From: JANQGH01 sp039030175
GTDB lineage: Bacteria; Pseudomonadota; Alphaproteobacteria; DSM-16000; Inquilinaceae
Length of the DNA: 27,973 bases
Assembly: GCA_039030175.1 (NCBI GenBank)
Contig: JBCCER010000046.1
Span: 1 to 27,973 of the forward strand
Direction: 5' to 3'
Positions 16,161 to 23,746 of the stretch are shown here, piece by piece. The position numbers and the translations under genes are program-made. Position 1 is the first letter of the stretch, and each line of letters begins with the position of its first letter. The notes beneath the pieces are model-generated. The model was not told the origin of the DNA. It saw nothing but the letters and a program-made list of their open reading frames with translations, and did no database searches.

Positions 16161-17978
16161 TTAGCCTGCCAGCGCGACCTCGATCCGCTCCGGCCGCAGA
16201 TCGTCAAGAGCGTTCGTAACCATCCGGTCGACGCCATAAATGTCCTCGCGGAAGACGGGGTTGCCGTCACGGTCCAGCCACGCTGTATGATAGACCAGAT
16301 GAAGCGGCATGGCGGCCGGCATGTTCACCCGCGTTGTACGCCCGGTAGCCAATATCGACTCCCGCCGCCCGGCGGACCAACTGTCGAGATCATGTAGCAG
16401 ATAGTCTGCCAGCCACATCGGGTCCTGTACGCGTACACAGCCCGATGAAAAGCTGCGATGCGCACGGCCGAACAGGGACCGCGACGGGGTGTCATGCAGA
16501 TAGACACTGAAATTGTTGGCCATCATGAACTTGACCCGGCCGAGCGAATTGCCAGGCCCCGGCGCCTGACGCAGCATGTAGTGACGAATGCCCGTACCGA
16601 CCCGCGACCAATCGACATGCTCGGACAGGATTTCCTGGGCACCGTTGTGCCAGCCGCTATAGGCGCGGATGTTCTGGGATCGAAGATAGCTTGGATCCTC
16701 GATCAGGCGCGGTAGGAAGTCATTGATGGCGATGCTGGTCGGCACAGTCCAGGTCGGGTTGAACTCCATATAGGTCAGCGCGCTGCTGAACAACGGCGTT
16801 TGGCGGTCGCGCCGTCCGACGATCACGTCCATCGAGCGGACCAAAAGACCTTGGTCGACAACGTCCAGTGTGTAGTCCGGCACGTTGACCATGATGTAGC
16901 GATCGCCCAGATCGGCAGGCAGCCAGCGCCAACGCTCCATGGTCGCAACGATCTGGTCGACCCGTTGATCCGCGGTAACGTTCATCGCGGCCAACGTCCT
17001 GGGTCCAACCACACCGTCAACGGCGAGCCCATTTGCCTCTTGGAAGCGCTCTACCGCCATGGCAAGGGCGTCGTCGAATAGGGTCTCGTCGATCCCTGCC
17101 GTCGGAGTCACCGCGACCGCCTCGCTTGCACCGCTGGCCGCGAGTGTCAGCACGGCTTCTGACCCCTCACGATCAGCCTCCGCCACCGGTTGTTCCGCGA
17201 CGTATTCACCCGTCGCCTCTAATCGAGCACGCAAGGCCGGAACGACCGAGCTGCGCTCGCCTGGCCGCAAGGTCGGCGTGTCAGGGACGGTCGGCCAACC
17301 GCCCTGGTCGACCCATTCGCGGGCCAACACGAGCGCGTCACGCAGACCGTCATAGTCCTGATGGGACGGGGCCAGTGACAGCAGATAGTCGCTCGTATCG
17401 GCCGCAGTGGCAGCTTGGATCGCGACAATCGCGGGATCGATCGAGCGGCGGTCGAAATCAAAGTCTCGAGACAGGGACGAAGGAGCCACACGCCCGGTGT
17501 GAATATCCGATCCGTAGCGCAACACCGCGTGGGTCAGCAGTATATCGAAGGCCGCTTGGGCTTCGACCCCGTCGTCAGCCCGCAGTCCGTTCAACTCCGG
17601 AACGAAATAGTGGCGCGGGTCCAACCCTTCCAGATCGGCAGCCTGGAACAGTGCCAACACATCGTCTATCCGCTCGTCAGCATCGGGCAATCCAACCCAT
17701 AGCGGCGCATGAGCGTCGGCCTGATAGATATCCGATAGATCATCCAATCGCACGCGTACGTCGCTGATCACAAGTTGGCCAGGGGTATCCAGCGCCTCCT
17801 GGATGGCCAAGACGATCGGGTCGGCAGCGGCCTCCGCCTCTATTCCGGAAGTTGCCGGTCCGCTGGTGGCAGATTGGGCGCCGGCCCCATTCGGGTCGGC
17901 TTGAGCGAACGCCAGCCCGCTCACGGCGATTGCCAGTCCAGAAACCGCCATTCCACCTAGTTTGCCTAGCGCTGCCAT
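16161..17978 (-). CDS. L,D-transpeptidase of the YcbB/LdtD type
   Basis: The 605-residue protein has an N-terminal signal (GLAIAVSGLAFAQA), a scaffold domain with the ADAHAPLWV segment typical of YcbB proteins, a PG_binding_1 module at about residues 290-330 (FQEANGLAVDGVVGPRTLAAMN), and a YkuD catalytic domain with HRSFSSGCVRV carrying catalytic Cys514. It forms 3-3 cross-links in periplasmic peptidoglycan, which replace 4-3 links under stress. A stretch at about 255-285 is low-complexity. ATG 17978 has GAGGAGCG upstream. The partner DUF882 gene lies downstream. Confidence 0.93.
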   Translation of the reverse strand: MAALGKLGGMAVSGLAIAVSGLAFAQADPNGAGAQSATSGPATSGIEAEAAADPIVLAIQEALDTPGQLVISDVRVRLDDLSDIYQADAHAPLWVGLPDADERIDDVLALFQAADLEGLDPRHYFVPELNGLRADDGVEAQAAFDILLTHAVLRYGSDIHTGRVAPSSLSRDFDFDRRSIDPAIVAIQAATAADTSDYLLSLAPSHQDYDGLRDALVLAREWVDQGGWPTVPDTPTLRPGERSSVVPALRARLEATGEYVAEQPVAEADREGSEAVLTLAASGASEAVAVTPTAGIDETLFDDALAMAVERFQEANGLAVDGVVGPRTLAAMNVTADQRVDQIVATMERWRWLPADLGDRYIMVNVPDYTLDVVDQGLLVRSMDVIVGRRDRQTPLFSSALTYMEFNPTWTVPTSIAINDFLPRLIEDPSYLRSQNIRAYSGWHNGAQEILSEHVDWSRVGTGIRHYMLRQAPGPGNSLGRVKFMMANNFSVYLHDTPSRSLFGRAHRSFSSGCVRVQDPMWLADYLLHDLDSWSAGRRESILATGRTTRVNMPAAMPLHLVYHTAWLDRDGNPVFREDIYGVDRMVTNALDDLRPERIEVALAG

Positions 17979-18162
17979 GGCTTCGCTCCTCGCCTGATCC
18001 CTTGTGAGTGGGCCCGCCGGAGGGCCGAACTATTTGGGTAAAAGCTACCCAGATACTATCACTATTATTAACTGATGTGCCATGGCCAACGGCATGTGGC
18101 AAGGGCGCCAACGTCAAAAATATGTTAACTAGTTCAAAGGCTAACCATGTGGCAGAAACGCA
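17979..18162 (-). promoter_or_regulatory. Upstream leader of the L,D-transpeptidase gene
   Basis: The region is AT-rich around 18050-18130. Two small hairpins can form in the leader: GGCCC/GGGCC (18011-18015, 18022-18026) and GGGTA/TACCC (18036-18040, 18046-18050). A TTGACG on the - strand near 18110 could be a -35 element, but no matching -10 is clear. Confidence 0.3.
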
Positions 18163-18200
18163 ACACGGCCGGTCAGATCATGGCATCCGACCGGCCGTGT
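18163..18200 (-). terminator. Hairpin terminator of the cold-shock gene
   Basis: A perfect 12-bp inverted repeat ACACGGCCGGTC/GACCGGCCGTGT (18163-18174, 18189-18200) with a 14-nt loop lies 28 bp beyond the cold-shock stop. It is followed on the - strand by TGCGTTTCTG, a short interrupted T tract. It separates this gene from the transpeptidase. Confidence 0.75.
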
Positions 18201-18228
18201 CAGCACGAAACACTAGGGATTCAAGCGA

Positions 18229-18759
18229 TCACAGCATCTCTACTGTGGCGGCCAGCGGACCCTTTTGGCCCATGCGAATGCCAACACGCACGCGCTGCTC
18301 AGGCTCCAGATAGCTGATTCCAAGCTGGGTCAGCACCCGGCCAGAGACGAAAATATCGCGCCCGCCATCATCTGGCTGGATGAAGCCGAAGCCCTTTTCA
18401 TTGTTGAAGAATTTCACCGTCCCTTCGACCGTCTGGGTAATCGGTTCATTGTACGAATCCGGACGGCTGAACGGTCTGGACTCGCCGCTGCCGGGAGGCG
18501 CTGCGGCAATCGATGCTATCTCGGTGACCTGCAGACCGCGGCGACCGGGGGCAACATCGCACACCAAGGTTGCGCCCGGGTCTGGGGCCGCATGTCCCCC
18601 ACGTTCCAGAACCGAGGCATGAAGAAAGGCGTCCGGCGATCCATCGCTTAACTGAACGAAGCCGAAGCCCTTGGTTGGATTGTACCATTTGACCACGGCT
18701 TCCAACCCATGACGGGTTTCTTCAGCCGACACGTACTCTGACATTGGTGATCGATCCAC
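18229..18759 (-). CDS. Cold-shock protein with two CSD domains
   Basis: The 176-residue protein contains two cold-shock domains: residues about 18-85 (VVKWYNPTKGFGFVQL with FLHAS) and about 110-176 (GTVKFFNNEKGFGFIQ with DIFVS), joined by a Gly/Ser/Pro linker. Both keep the RNP1-like KGFGF motif; the second has FVSGRV where FVHIS is usual. Such proteins bind single-stranded RNA and nucleic-acid structures as chaperones; double-domain forms are common in alphaproteobacteria. The GTG at 18759 has AGGATGA close upstream; ATG 18744 (MSEYV) is an equally possible start. Confidence 0.93.
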   Translation of the reverse strand: MDRSPMSEYVSAEETRHGLEAVVKWYNPTKGFGFVQLSDGSPDAFLHASVLERGGHAAPDPGATLVCDVAPGRRGLQVTEIASIAAAPPGSGESRPFSRPDSYNEPITQTVEGTVKFFNNEKGFGFIQPDDGGRDIFVSGRVLTQLGISYLEPEQRVRVGIRMGQKGPLAATVEML

Positions 18760-19012
18760 TCATCCTATGACTACGACGGACCGTGCCAAAACAAAGAGGC
18801 CGCGTACCACAGTGGTAGCCGCCCTGCGCCTTAAGCGGAGCTTCTGAAGACCTACAAAGATTACCGAACCCAGCCCAACTCCATAGTACCAGGAAAGTGG
18901 TCCCCTACCCCCAGTCCGAACCGCGATCCCCGCGGCTGAATGAGTATGGACGGATTTTGGGTCCTATGTACAGCGATATAGTCGCGCGACCCTCACACAA
19001 TGTGACTCAACC
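18760..19012 (-). promoter_or_regulatory. Long leader/promoter region of the cold-shock gene
   Basis: The 253-bp gap before the cold-shock gene probably includes its promoter and a long 5' untranslated leader, as is common for cold-shock genes. A tight inverted repeat TACCAC-A-GTGGTA (18805-18817) is visible. No clear promoter hexamers were found. Confidence 0.35.
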
Positions 19013-20218
19013 TCAAGAGGCGCGCCGCAGCGCATCCAACAGTGAGGGCGATATAAAACCGTCCGCCGGCACACCGATACGGCCCTGAAAGGCTCGCACC
19101 GCCCTCGCCGTCTGGCCGCCCGGTATGCCATCGACGGGTCCGGCATCAAAGCCGAGGCTGTTGAGACGCTGCTGAATCTCGCGAATCTCGTCGTACCGGA
19201 GCGCCCGATCATTGGCCGGCGCCGTCCGCGACAGACCAGGACGCCCCGCCAACCGATCGGCCAGATGTCCGATCGTCAACGCATAAAATTCCGCCCGGTT
19301 ATAGGCGAGAATGGCGTCGAAATTGTCATAAACCAAAAACGCCGGCCCTTGGTGGCCCGCCGGAAGGACGACCGAAGCGGCAATGTCTCCCACCGGAAGA
19401 TCCGAACCGCCGACGCGCCGCACCCCTAGTTGCTGCCATTGGGCAAGGGACAGTTCGGTGTCCCGGCCTGTCAGCTGCCAGTCAAAGTTCGAGGGCAAAA
19501 CGACCTCGCGCCCCCAAAGCTGGTCCCTTTGCCACCCGCTGCCTGCCAGATAATTGGCGATCGAGGCAAACACGTCCGGCTCGCTATCCCAAATGTTTGG
19601 AAACCCGTTGCCATCGAAATCGACCGCAAAGGTAAGGAAGGCGGACGGCATGAATTGCGGCTGACCCATCGCACCCGCCCAAGACCCGGTCATCCGGCTT
19701 GACGGCACGCCATTGGCCACCATGCGCAGTGCATCGATCAGCTGGGCTCGAAATCCGCCCCGCGCTCGCCGCTCATAGGCGCGAGTAGCGATGGATTGGA
19801 TGACAGGGAAACTGCCCTGGTATTCGCCAAAATTGCTCTCGACAGCCCAAAAGGCGACGATGTAGTGTCGCGGGACGCCGTAACGCTGTTCGATCTGGCT
19901 CAGCACGCCAGCATATTGCTGAAGCGCTTCACGTCCGCGCAGGACACGTTCTTGGCTTACTGCGCGCCCGATGTAAGTCCAAAAGGTGCTGACGAACTCC
20001 GGCTGGCTTTGGTCGCGCTCGACGATTGATGGGTCGTAGCGCACCTGGGACAACACTGGATCGATGGCGGCGGCGGAAATACCCTGAGCAATTGCCTCCT
20101 GACGCACACCGGCCAGCCACTGGGCAAACTCCTGTCCCATGGCCTGTTTGCTGAGTTGGGCAGTGGCCAATGTCGTCGACATCAGGATACACAGCACGAA
20201 AAGAAGGCGGGTTACCAT
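19013..20218 (-). CDS. Lytic murein transglycosylase, MltB family, with PG-binding domain
   Basis: From ATG 20218 (GGAAG upstream) the protein has 401 residues and a signal peptide (VTRLLFVLCILMSTTLATAQ). The catalytic domain carries FWAVESNFG with the acid Glu127, then AMGQPQFMPSAF and DFDGNGFPNIWDS, all typical of the MltB/SltB branch that cleaves the glycan backbone to 1,6-anhydro-muropeptides. A C-terminal PG_binding_1 module occupies about the last 65 residues (IQQRLNSLGFDAGPVDGIPG). A frame-open extension to 20299 is unlikely because it would bury the signal. It is divergent from the region 4 dehydrogenase. Confidence 0.93.
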   Translation of the reverse strand: MVTRLLFVLCILMSTTLATAQLSKQAMGQEFAQWLAGVRQEAIAQGISAAAIDPVLSQVRYDPSIVERDQSQPEFVSTFWTYIGRAVSQERVLRGREALQQYAGVLSQIEQRYGVPRHYIVAFWAVESNFGEYQGSFPVIQSIATRAYERRARGGFRAQLIDALRMVANGVPSSRMTGSWAGAMGQPQFMPSAFLTFAVDFDGNGFPNIWDSEPDVFASIANYLAGSGWQRDQLWGREVVLPSNFDWQLTGRDTELSLAQWQQLGVRRVGGSDLPVGDIAASVVLPAGHQGPAFLVYDNFDAILAYNRAEFYALTIGHLADRLAGRPGLSRTAPANDRALRYDEIREIQQRLNSLGFDAGPVDGIPGGQTARAVRAFQGRIGVPADGFISPSLLDALRRAS

Positions 20219-20395
20219 GGATCTTCCGTTCAGCAACGATTCGACAAGACACAGGATACCTGGCAATGCGGCCGCTGGCACACAGGATAATCGCGACACA
20301 TGGCTGTATGACGGTCACTTTGTCTTGACGACAAAAAGGGGCGAAGATGCGGTCTAGCCGCGTCATGTCGGGCCAATGATTTAGATCGGGTTGCG
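20219..20395. promoter_or_regulatory. Divergent regulatory region (transglycosylase / dehydrogenase operon) with repeats
   Basis: The 177-bp region contains an exact 10-bp direct repeat ACACAGGATA at 20249-20258 and 20280-20289, spaced 31 bp (about three helical turns). A perfect inverted repeat TTTGTC-TTGAC-GACAAA lies at 20319-20335, overlapping a possible -35 TTGACG (20325-20330) for the + strand operon. Both are candidate operators; no -10 is obvious. Confidence 0.4.
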
Positions 20396-21385
20396 ATGCA
20401 ATCAGCAGTAAAGATCACCGCTCGCGCCTACTGGGTTGCCGAACCCGGTCGCGGAGAGATTCGATCTGAGGCCATTAAGGCGCCAGCCGCGTCCGAGGTG
20501 CTGATCCAAACACGTTACAGCGCGATCAGCCGCGGCACCGAAATGCTCGTCTTTTCAGGGCAGGTCCCGCCAAGTGAATACGATACGATGCGAGCGCCGT
20601 TTCAACATGGCACGTTTCCTGGACCGCTGAAGTACGGCTATATCTCCGTCGGCACGATTGTCGACGGGCCCGAAGACCGTTTGGGCTCGACCGTCTTTTG
20701 CCTGCACCCACATCAAGACCGATACGTTGTGCCTAGCCACGCGGCGATCGACGTCCCTGCCGATGTGCCACCGCGCCTTGCGGTTCTCGCAGCTAATATG
20801 GAGACCGCCATCAATGGGCTGTGGGACTCTGGCATCGGCGTCGGCGATCACTGCGTCGTGGTCGGCGCCGGGTTGGTCGGGTGTTTGGTCGCTGCGTTGG
20901 CAAGCCGTATCCCGGGCGTCGAAGTCACCCTGGTCGATATCGACCCGTCTAGGGAAGAAATTGCCGCGTCGCTCGGCGCGCACTTCGCCATGCCGGCAGA
21001 CGCAGTTGGCGACGCGGACCTTGTCATTCACACCAGCGGGAACCCGGCAGGCCTGGTCACATCGCTCGGTCTCGCGGGATTTGAGGCAACTATCTTGGAG
21101 ATGAGCTGGTTCGGCTCTAGAACAGCTAACGTGCCACTCGGCGAGGCGTTTCATTCCAAAAGACTAACGTTGAAATCCTCACAAGTCGGCCATGTGGCTG
21201 ATGGGCGGCGCGCCCGCTGGTCGCACGGCCGCCGGCTTGTCAAGGCATTGGATCTTTTGGCGGACCCGATCTTTGACAGGCTGATAACGCATGAAAGCCA
21301 GTTTGAAGACCTACCACAGACGTTCGAAGGGCTTGCCGATGGCGCCGAGCGCCCCCTATGCCATTTGATCAACTACGATTCCTGA
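20396..21385 (+). CDS. MDR-superfamily dehydrogenase lacking zinc ligands
   Basis: The 329-residue protein has the medium-chain dehydrogenase layout: a GroES-like N-terminal part (YSAISRGTEM, with SRGTE at 45-49) and a Rossmann fold with VVGAGLVG (GAGLVG at 157-162) and VTLVDIDPS. Databases usually label this branch zinc-binding alcohol dehydrogenase, but the catalytic Cys/His set and the four-Cys structural zinc lobe are both absent. The SAISRGTE segment resembles BchC-type dehydrogenases. It probably oxidises or reduces a ring or side-chain hydroxyl in the product of this cluster, which is inference. It is first in a + strand operon; 112 bp separate it from the PTPS-like gene. Confidence 0.85.
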   Translation: MQSAVKITARAYWVAEPGRGEIRSEAIKAPAASEVLIQTRYSAISRGTEMLVFSGQVPPSEYDTMRAPFQHGTFPGPLKYGYISVGTIVDGPEDRLGSTVFCLHPHQDRYVVPSHAAIDVPADVPPRLAVLAANMETAINGLWDSGIGVGDHCVVVGAGLVGCLVAALASRIPGVEVTLVDIDPSREEIAASLGAHFAMPADAVGDADLVIHTSGNPAGLVTSLGLAGFEATILEMSWFGSRTANVPLGEAFHSKRLTLKSSQVGHVADGRRARWSHGRRLVKALDLLADPIFDRLITHESQFEDLPQTFEGLADGAERPLCHLINYDS

Positions 21386-21497
21386 CGAAGGCTCAGGCCA
21401 ACAAGGCTTCTGTTGATTGACGGAGAAATGCCTTTAGAAACCAAATCTCACGGCGGGCGACGTTCGCCAAAGACAGTCGCAGCTAGGGGATGCTCCG
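21386..21497 (+). other. Spacer in the + strand operon before the PTPS-like gene
   Basis: The 112-bp spacer is the largest in this operon. It may hold an internal promoter, but I see no clear hexamers or terminator. AGGGGA (21485-21490) is the ribosome site for ATG 21498. Confidence 0.3.
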
Positions 21498-21896
21498 ATG
21501 TATAGCGTTTGCGTTCGCGATCACTTCATGATCGCCCACAGCTTCAAGGGTGCGGTTTTCGGACCTGCTCAAGCGCTGCACGGCGCGACCTTTGTCGTGG
21601 ATGTCGAATTCCGCCGCGCCGAACTGGATGAGGCCAACATCGTGGTCGATATCGGCCGGGCGTCGGAAGCACTGAAGAGCGAACTGACCGCATTGAACTA
21701 CAAGAATCTGGACGAGGATCCGTCAATGGCGGGGCAGAACACCACCACGGAGTATCTGTCGCGCTATCTTCACAACCGAATGGCCGACCGTGCGCGGTCG
21801 GGCACGCTCGGCGCGCCGGCGGACGCCATTGAGTCGATCAAAGTGACACTGCACGAAAGCCATATCGCTTGGGCGTCCTACGATGGGGCGCTCTAG
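21498..21896 (+). CDS. PTPS/QueD-fold protein with degenerate active site
   Basis: The 132-residue protein has the T-fold of 6-pyruvoyl-tetrahydropterin synthase/6-carboxytetrahydropterin synthase: IAHSF, the LHGATF equivalent of the HGH segment, IVVDIG, and TTTEYLSRYL, ending with VTLHES. True family enzymes convert dihydroneopterin triphosphate. Here His14 and His28 are kept, but the third zinc His is Ala30, the catalytic Cys four residues before His28 is Ala24, and the Asp-His pair is Asn67-Tyr68; the substrate-anchoring Glu120 remains. A different reaction or a binding role on a pterin-like substrate is therefore likely. The GT4 gene follows after 9 bp. Confidence 0.85.
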   Translation: MYSVCVRDHFMIAHSFKGAVFGPAQALHGATFVVDVEFRRAELDEANIVVDIGRASEALKSELTALNYKNLDEDPSMAGQNTTTEYLSRYLHNRMADRARSGTLGAPADAIESIKVTLHESHIAWASYDGAL

Positions 21897-21905
21897 GAAC
21901 CGCGA

Positions 21906-22949
21906 ATGAAGAGACCTGTCGCCTGGGTTCAGCCCGGACCGGTGGACACACGCACGGGCGGGTTCATTTATAACCGGCGCATCATGGCGACCATGAGATT
22001 ACCGGTGACGGTTGTCGAGCTAGCAACCAGCTTCCCAGCGCCGTCGCAGGGCGACCGCAGGCACGCCGCAGATCTTCTCTCGCGCCAGCCCAATGGAACG
22101 ATCACCGTCGTTGACGGATTGGCCCTGGGTGTCCTCGCAGACGAAGCCGCCCGCGAAGCGCAACGTTTGCGGTTCGTTGGATTGGTTCACCACCCGTTGG
22201 CACTGGAGACCGGGCTGACAGACGACCGTCGCAGGGACCTGATCGCCAGCGAGACTCGGGCGCTAAACTCGGTGCACCATGTAATCACGACGAGTCAGAC
22301 AACCGCCCACGGTCTCGCCGACTACAGCGTGCCAAGCGCCAAAATTGACGTTGTCGAACCCGGCACCGACTCGGCGCCCCTGGCAGTTCCCGCCAAGGAC
22401 GGGCCATGCCGCCTGCTTTCAGTAGCCACACTGACACCGAGAAAGGGACACGCAGTGCTTGTCCACGCGCTGTCGCAGCTAACCGATCTCGACTGGACGC
22501 TGGATTGCTGGGGCAGTTTGGAGCGCGATCCGGGATACGCCGACGAAGTTCGTCGTTCGATCAAAGAGGACGGCCTCGAAAGCCGGATCGCGCTCCATGG
22601 TGAGTGCGACGAGGCTGAATTGGCCGCCGCTTATGCCAATGCCGACACCCTTGTGATGCCGTCCTTTCACGAAGGCTATGGCATGGCCGTCGCGGAGGCG
22701 CTGGCACGAGGGCTGCCCATCGTAGCGTCAAGCGCTGGCGCCCTCGTCGATACCGTACCCGCCGACGCCGGATTGCTGGTCCCACCGGGCGACGCCGGCG
22801 CTCTGGCCGCCGCACTCCGCAAAGTAATCGCGGATTCTTCTATACGCAGACGTCTCGCCGCCGGAGCGGCGATCGCCAGGCAGTCTTTGCCCACGTGGGA
22901 CGAACAGGGTAAGCGTTTTGAAGCGATTCTGGAGAAGGTTGGGCGATGA
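21906..22949 (+). CDS. Glycosyltransferase family 4 (GT-B fold)
   Basis: The 347-residue protein is a retaining GT-B enzyme. The N-terminal acceptor half begins with a glycine-rich loop (RTGGFIYNRR), and the donor half has LSVATLTPRKGH, then the EX7E motif (Glu256 and Glu264 in EGYGMAVAE) that holds the nucleotide sugar. It transfers a sugar from an NDP- or lipid-linked donor to an unknown acceptor. The 4-bp overlap with the methyltransferase (ATGA, 22946-22949) shows coupling. Context suggests the acceptor is the molecule made by the PTPS-like and dehydrogenase proteins, or a lipid; neither is proven. Confidence 0.92.
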   Translation: MKRPVAWVQPGPVDTRTGGFIYNRRIMATMRLPVTVVELATSFPAPSQGDRRHAADLLSRQPNGTITVVDGLALGVLADEAAREAQRLRFVGLVHHPLALETGLTDDRRRDLIASETRALNSVHHVITTSQTTAHGLADYSVPSAKIDVVEPGTDSAPLAVPAKDGPCRLLSVATLTPRKGHAVLVHALSQLTDLDWTLDCWGSLERDPGYADEVRRSIKEDGLESRIALHGECDEAELAAAYANADTLVMPSFHEGYGMAVAEALARGLPIVASSAGALVDTVPADAGLLVPPGDAGALAAALRKVIADSSIRRRLAAGAAIARQSLPTWDEQGKRFEAILEKVGR

Positions 22950-23746
22950 GCTTTAGCGTCGACTGGCTGACCTTGCGCGAGCACTACGATGCACAAAGCC
23001 GCAATCGCGATCTTATTGAGCGTCTCGATCTGGCAACAACCTTTCGGCCTTATCTTTCCGTTCTCGATCTGGGCGCCGGCACGGGGTCGATGATGCGGCA
23101 CCTCGCACCGCATCTCAGGCCGCCGCAGCACTGGCTGCTGGCCGATCACGATGAAGGATTGTTGTCCCGGGCCGAACCGCCCGGTCTGGCCGTCACGGCC
23201 GAAACGAAGGTCACCGATCTGGTCCTAGACTTGGACGAATTGCCTTGGGACGACGTTGATCTCGTCACGGCATCGGCACTGCTGGATTTGGTGTCCGAGC
23301 ATTGGCTAACCCAGCTCTACGAGCGTTGCCTGGCGGCCAATGCGGCGCTCTATGCCTGTCTGTCCTACAGCGGACGGATGATCTGGACGCCGGCGGATGA
23401 GGACGATGCCTGGATTGCCGATCAATTCAATCTCCACCAGCGGACCGACAAGGGGTTCGGCGCGGCCTTGGGGCCGACAAGTGCCGATCGCGCCGCTGAC
23501 CTTTTTCGGCATGCCAACTGGCTCGTCGAAACGGGACCGAGTGACTGGCATTTCAAACCGGCGGACGGGGAAATCCAGCAAGTGCTGGCAACCGATATCG
23601 CGGCCGCTGTTCAGCAAATCCAGCCCAGCGACGCAGTTCGCATCGCCGATTGGCGGCAAAGGCGGCTCGAAGTGATTGAAGGTGCCCGATCCTCGCTGTT
23701 GGTCGGACATACAGATGTGTTAGCCATGCCGTCCGGGCCGCGCTGA
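22946..23746 (+). CDS. Class I SAM-dependent methyltransferase
   Basis: The 266-residue protein has motif I VLDLGAGTG at residues 39-47, an acidic motif II in LLADHDEG, and a WDDVDLVTASALLDLVS segment corresponding to the post-II region. It should methylate O, N or C of a small molecule; the acceptor is unknown. Its start overlaps the GT4 stop (ATGA) and its stop overlaps the start of the membrane protein gene by one base, so it is embedded in a coupled operon. Confidence 0.9.
   Translation: MSFSVDWLTLREHYDAQSRNRDLIERLDLATTFRPYLSVLDLGAGTGSMMRHLAPHLRPPQHWLLADHDEGLLSRAEPPGLAVTAETKVTDLVLDLDELPWDDVDLVTASALLDLVSEHWLTQLYERCLAANAALYACLSYSGRMIWTPADEDDAWIADQFNLHQRTDKGFGAALGPTSADRAADLFRHANWLVETGPSDWHFKPADGEIQQVLATDIAAAVQQIQPSDAVRIADWRQRRLEVIEGARSSLLVGHTDVLAMPSGPR

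Noticed and set aside
17033..17767. 244-codon + strand frame inside the L,D-transpeptidase gene
   Set aside because: It is Arg/Pro/Ser-rich shadow sequence; the opposite strand encodes conserved transpeptidase domains.
20219..20299. Longer lytic transglycosylase starting near 20299
   Set aside because: The signal peptide begins at Met 20218 with GGAAG upstream; the extension covers the divergent promoter region.
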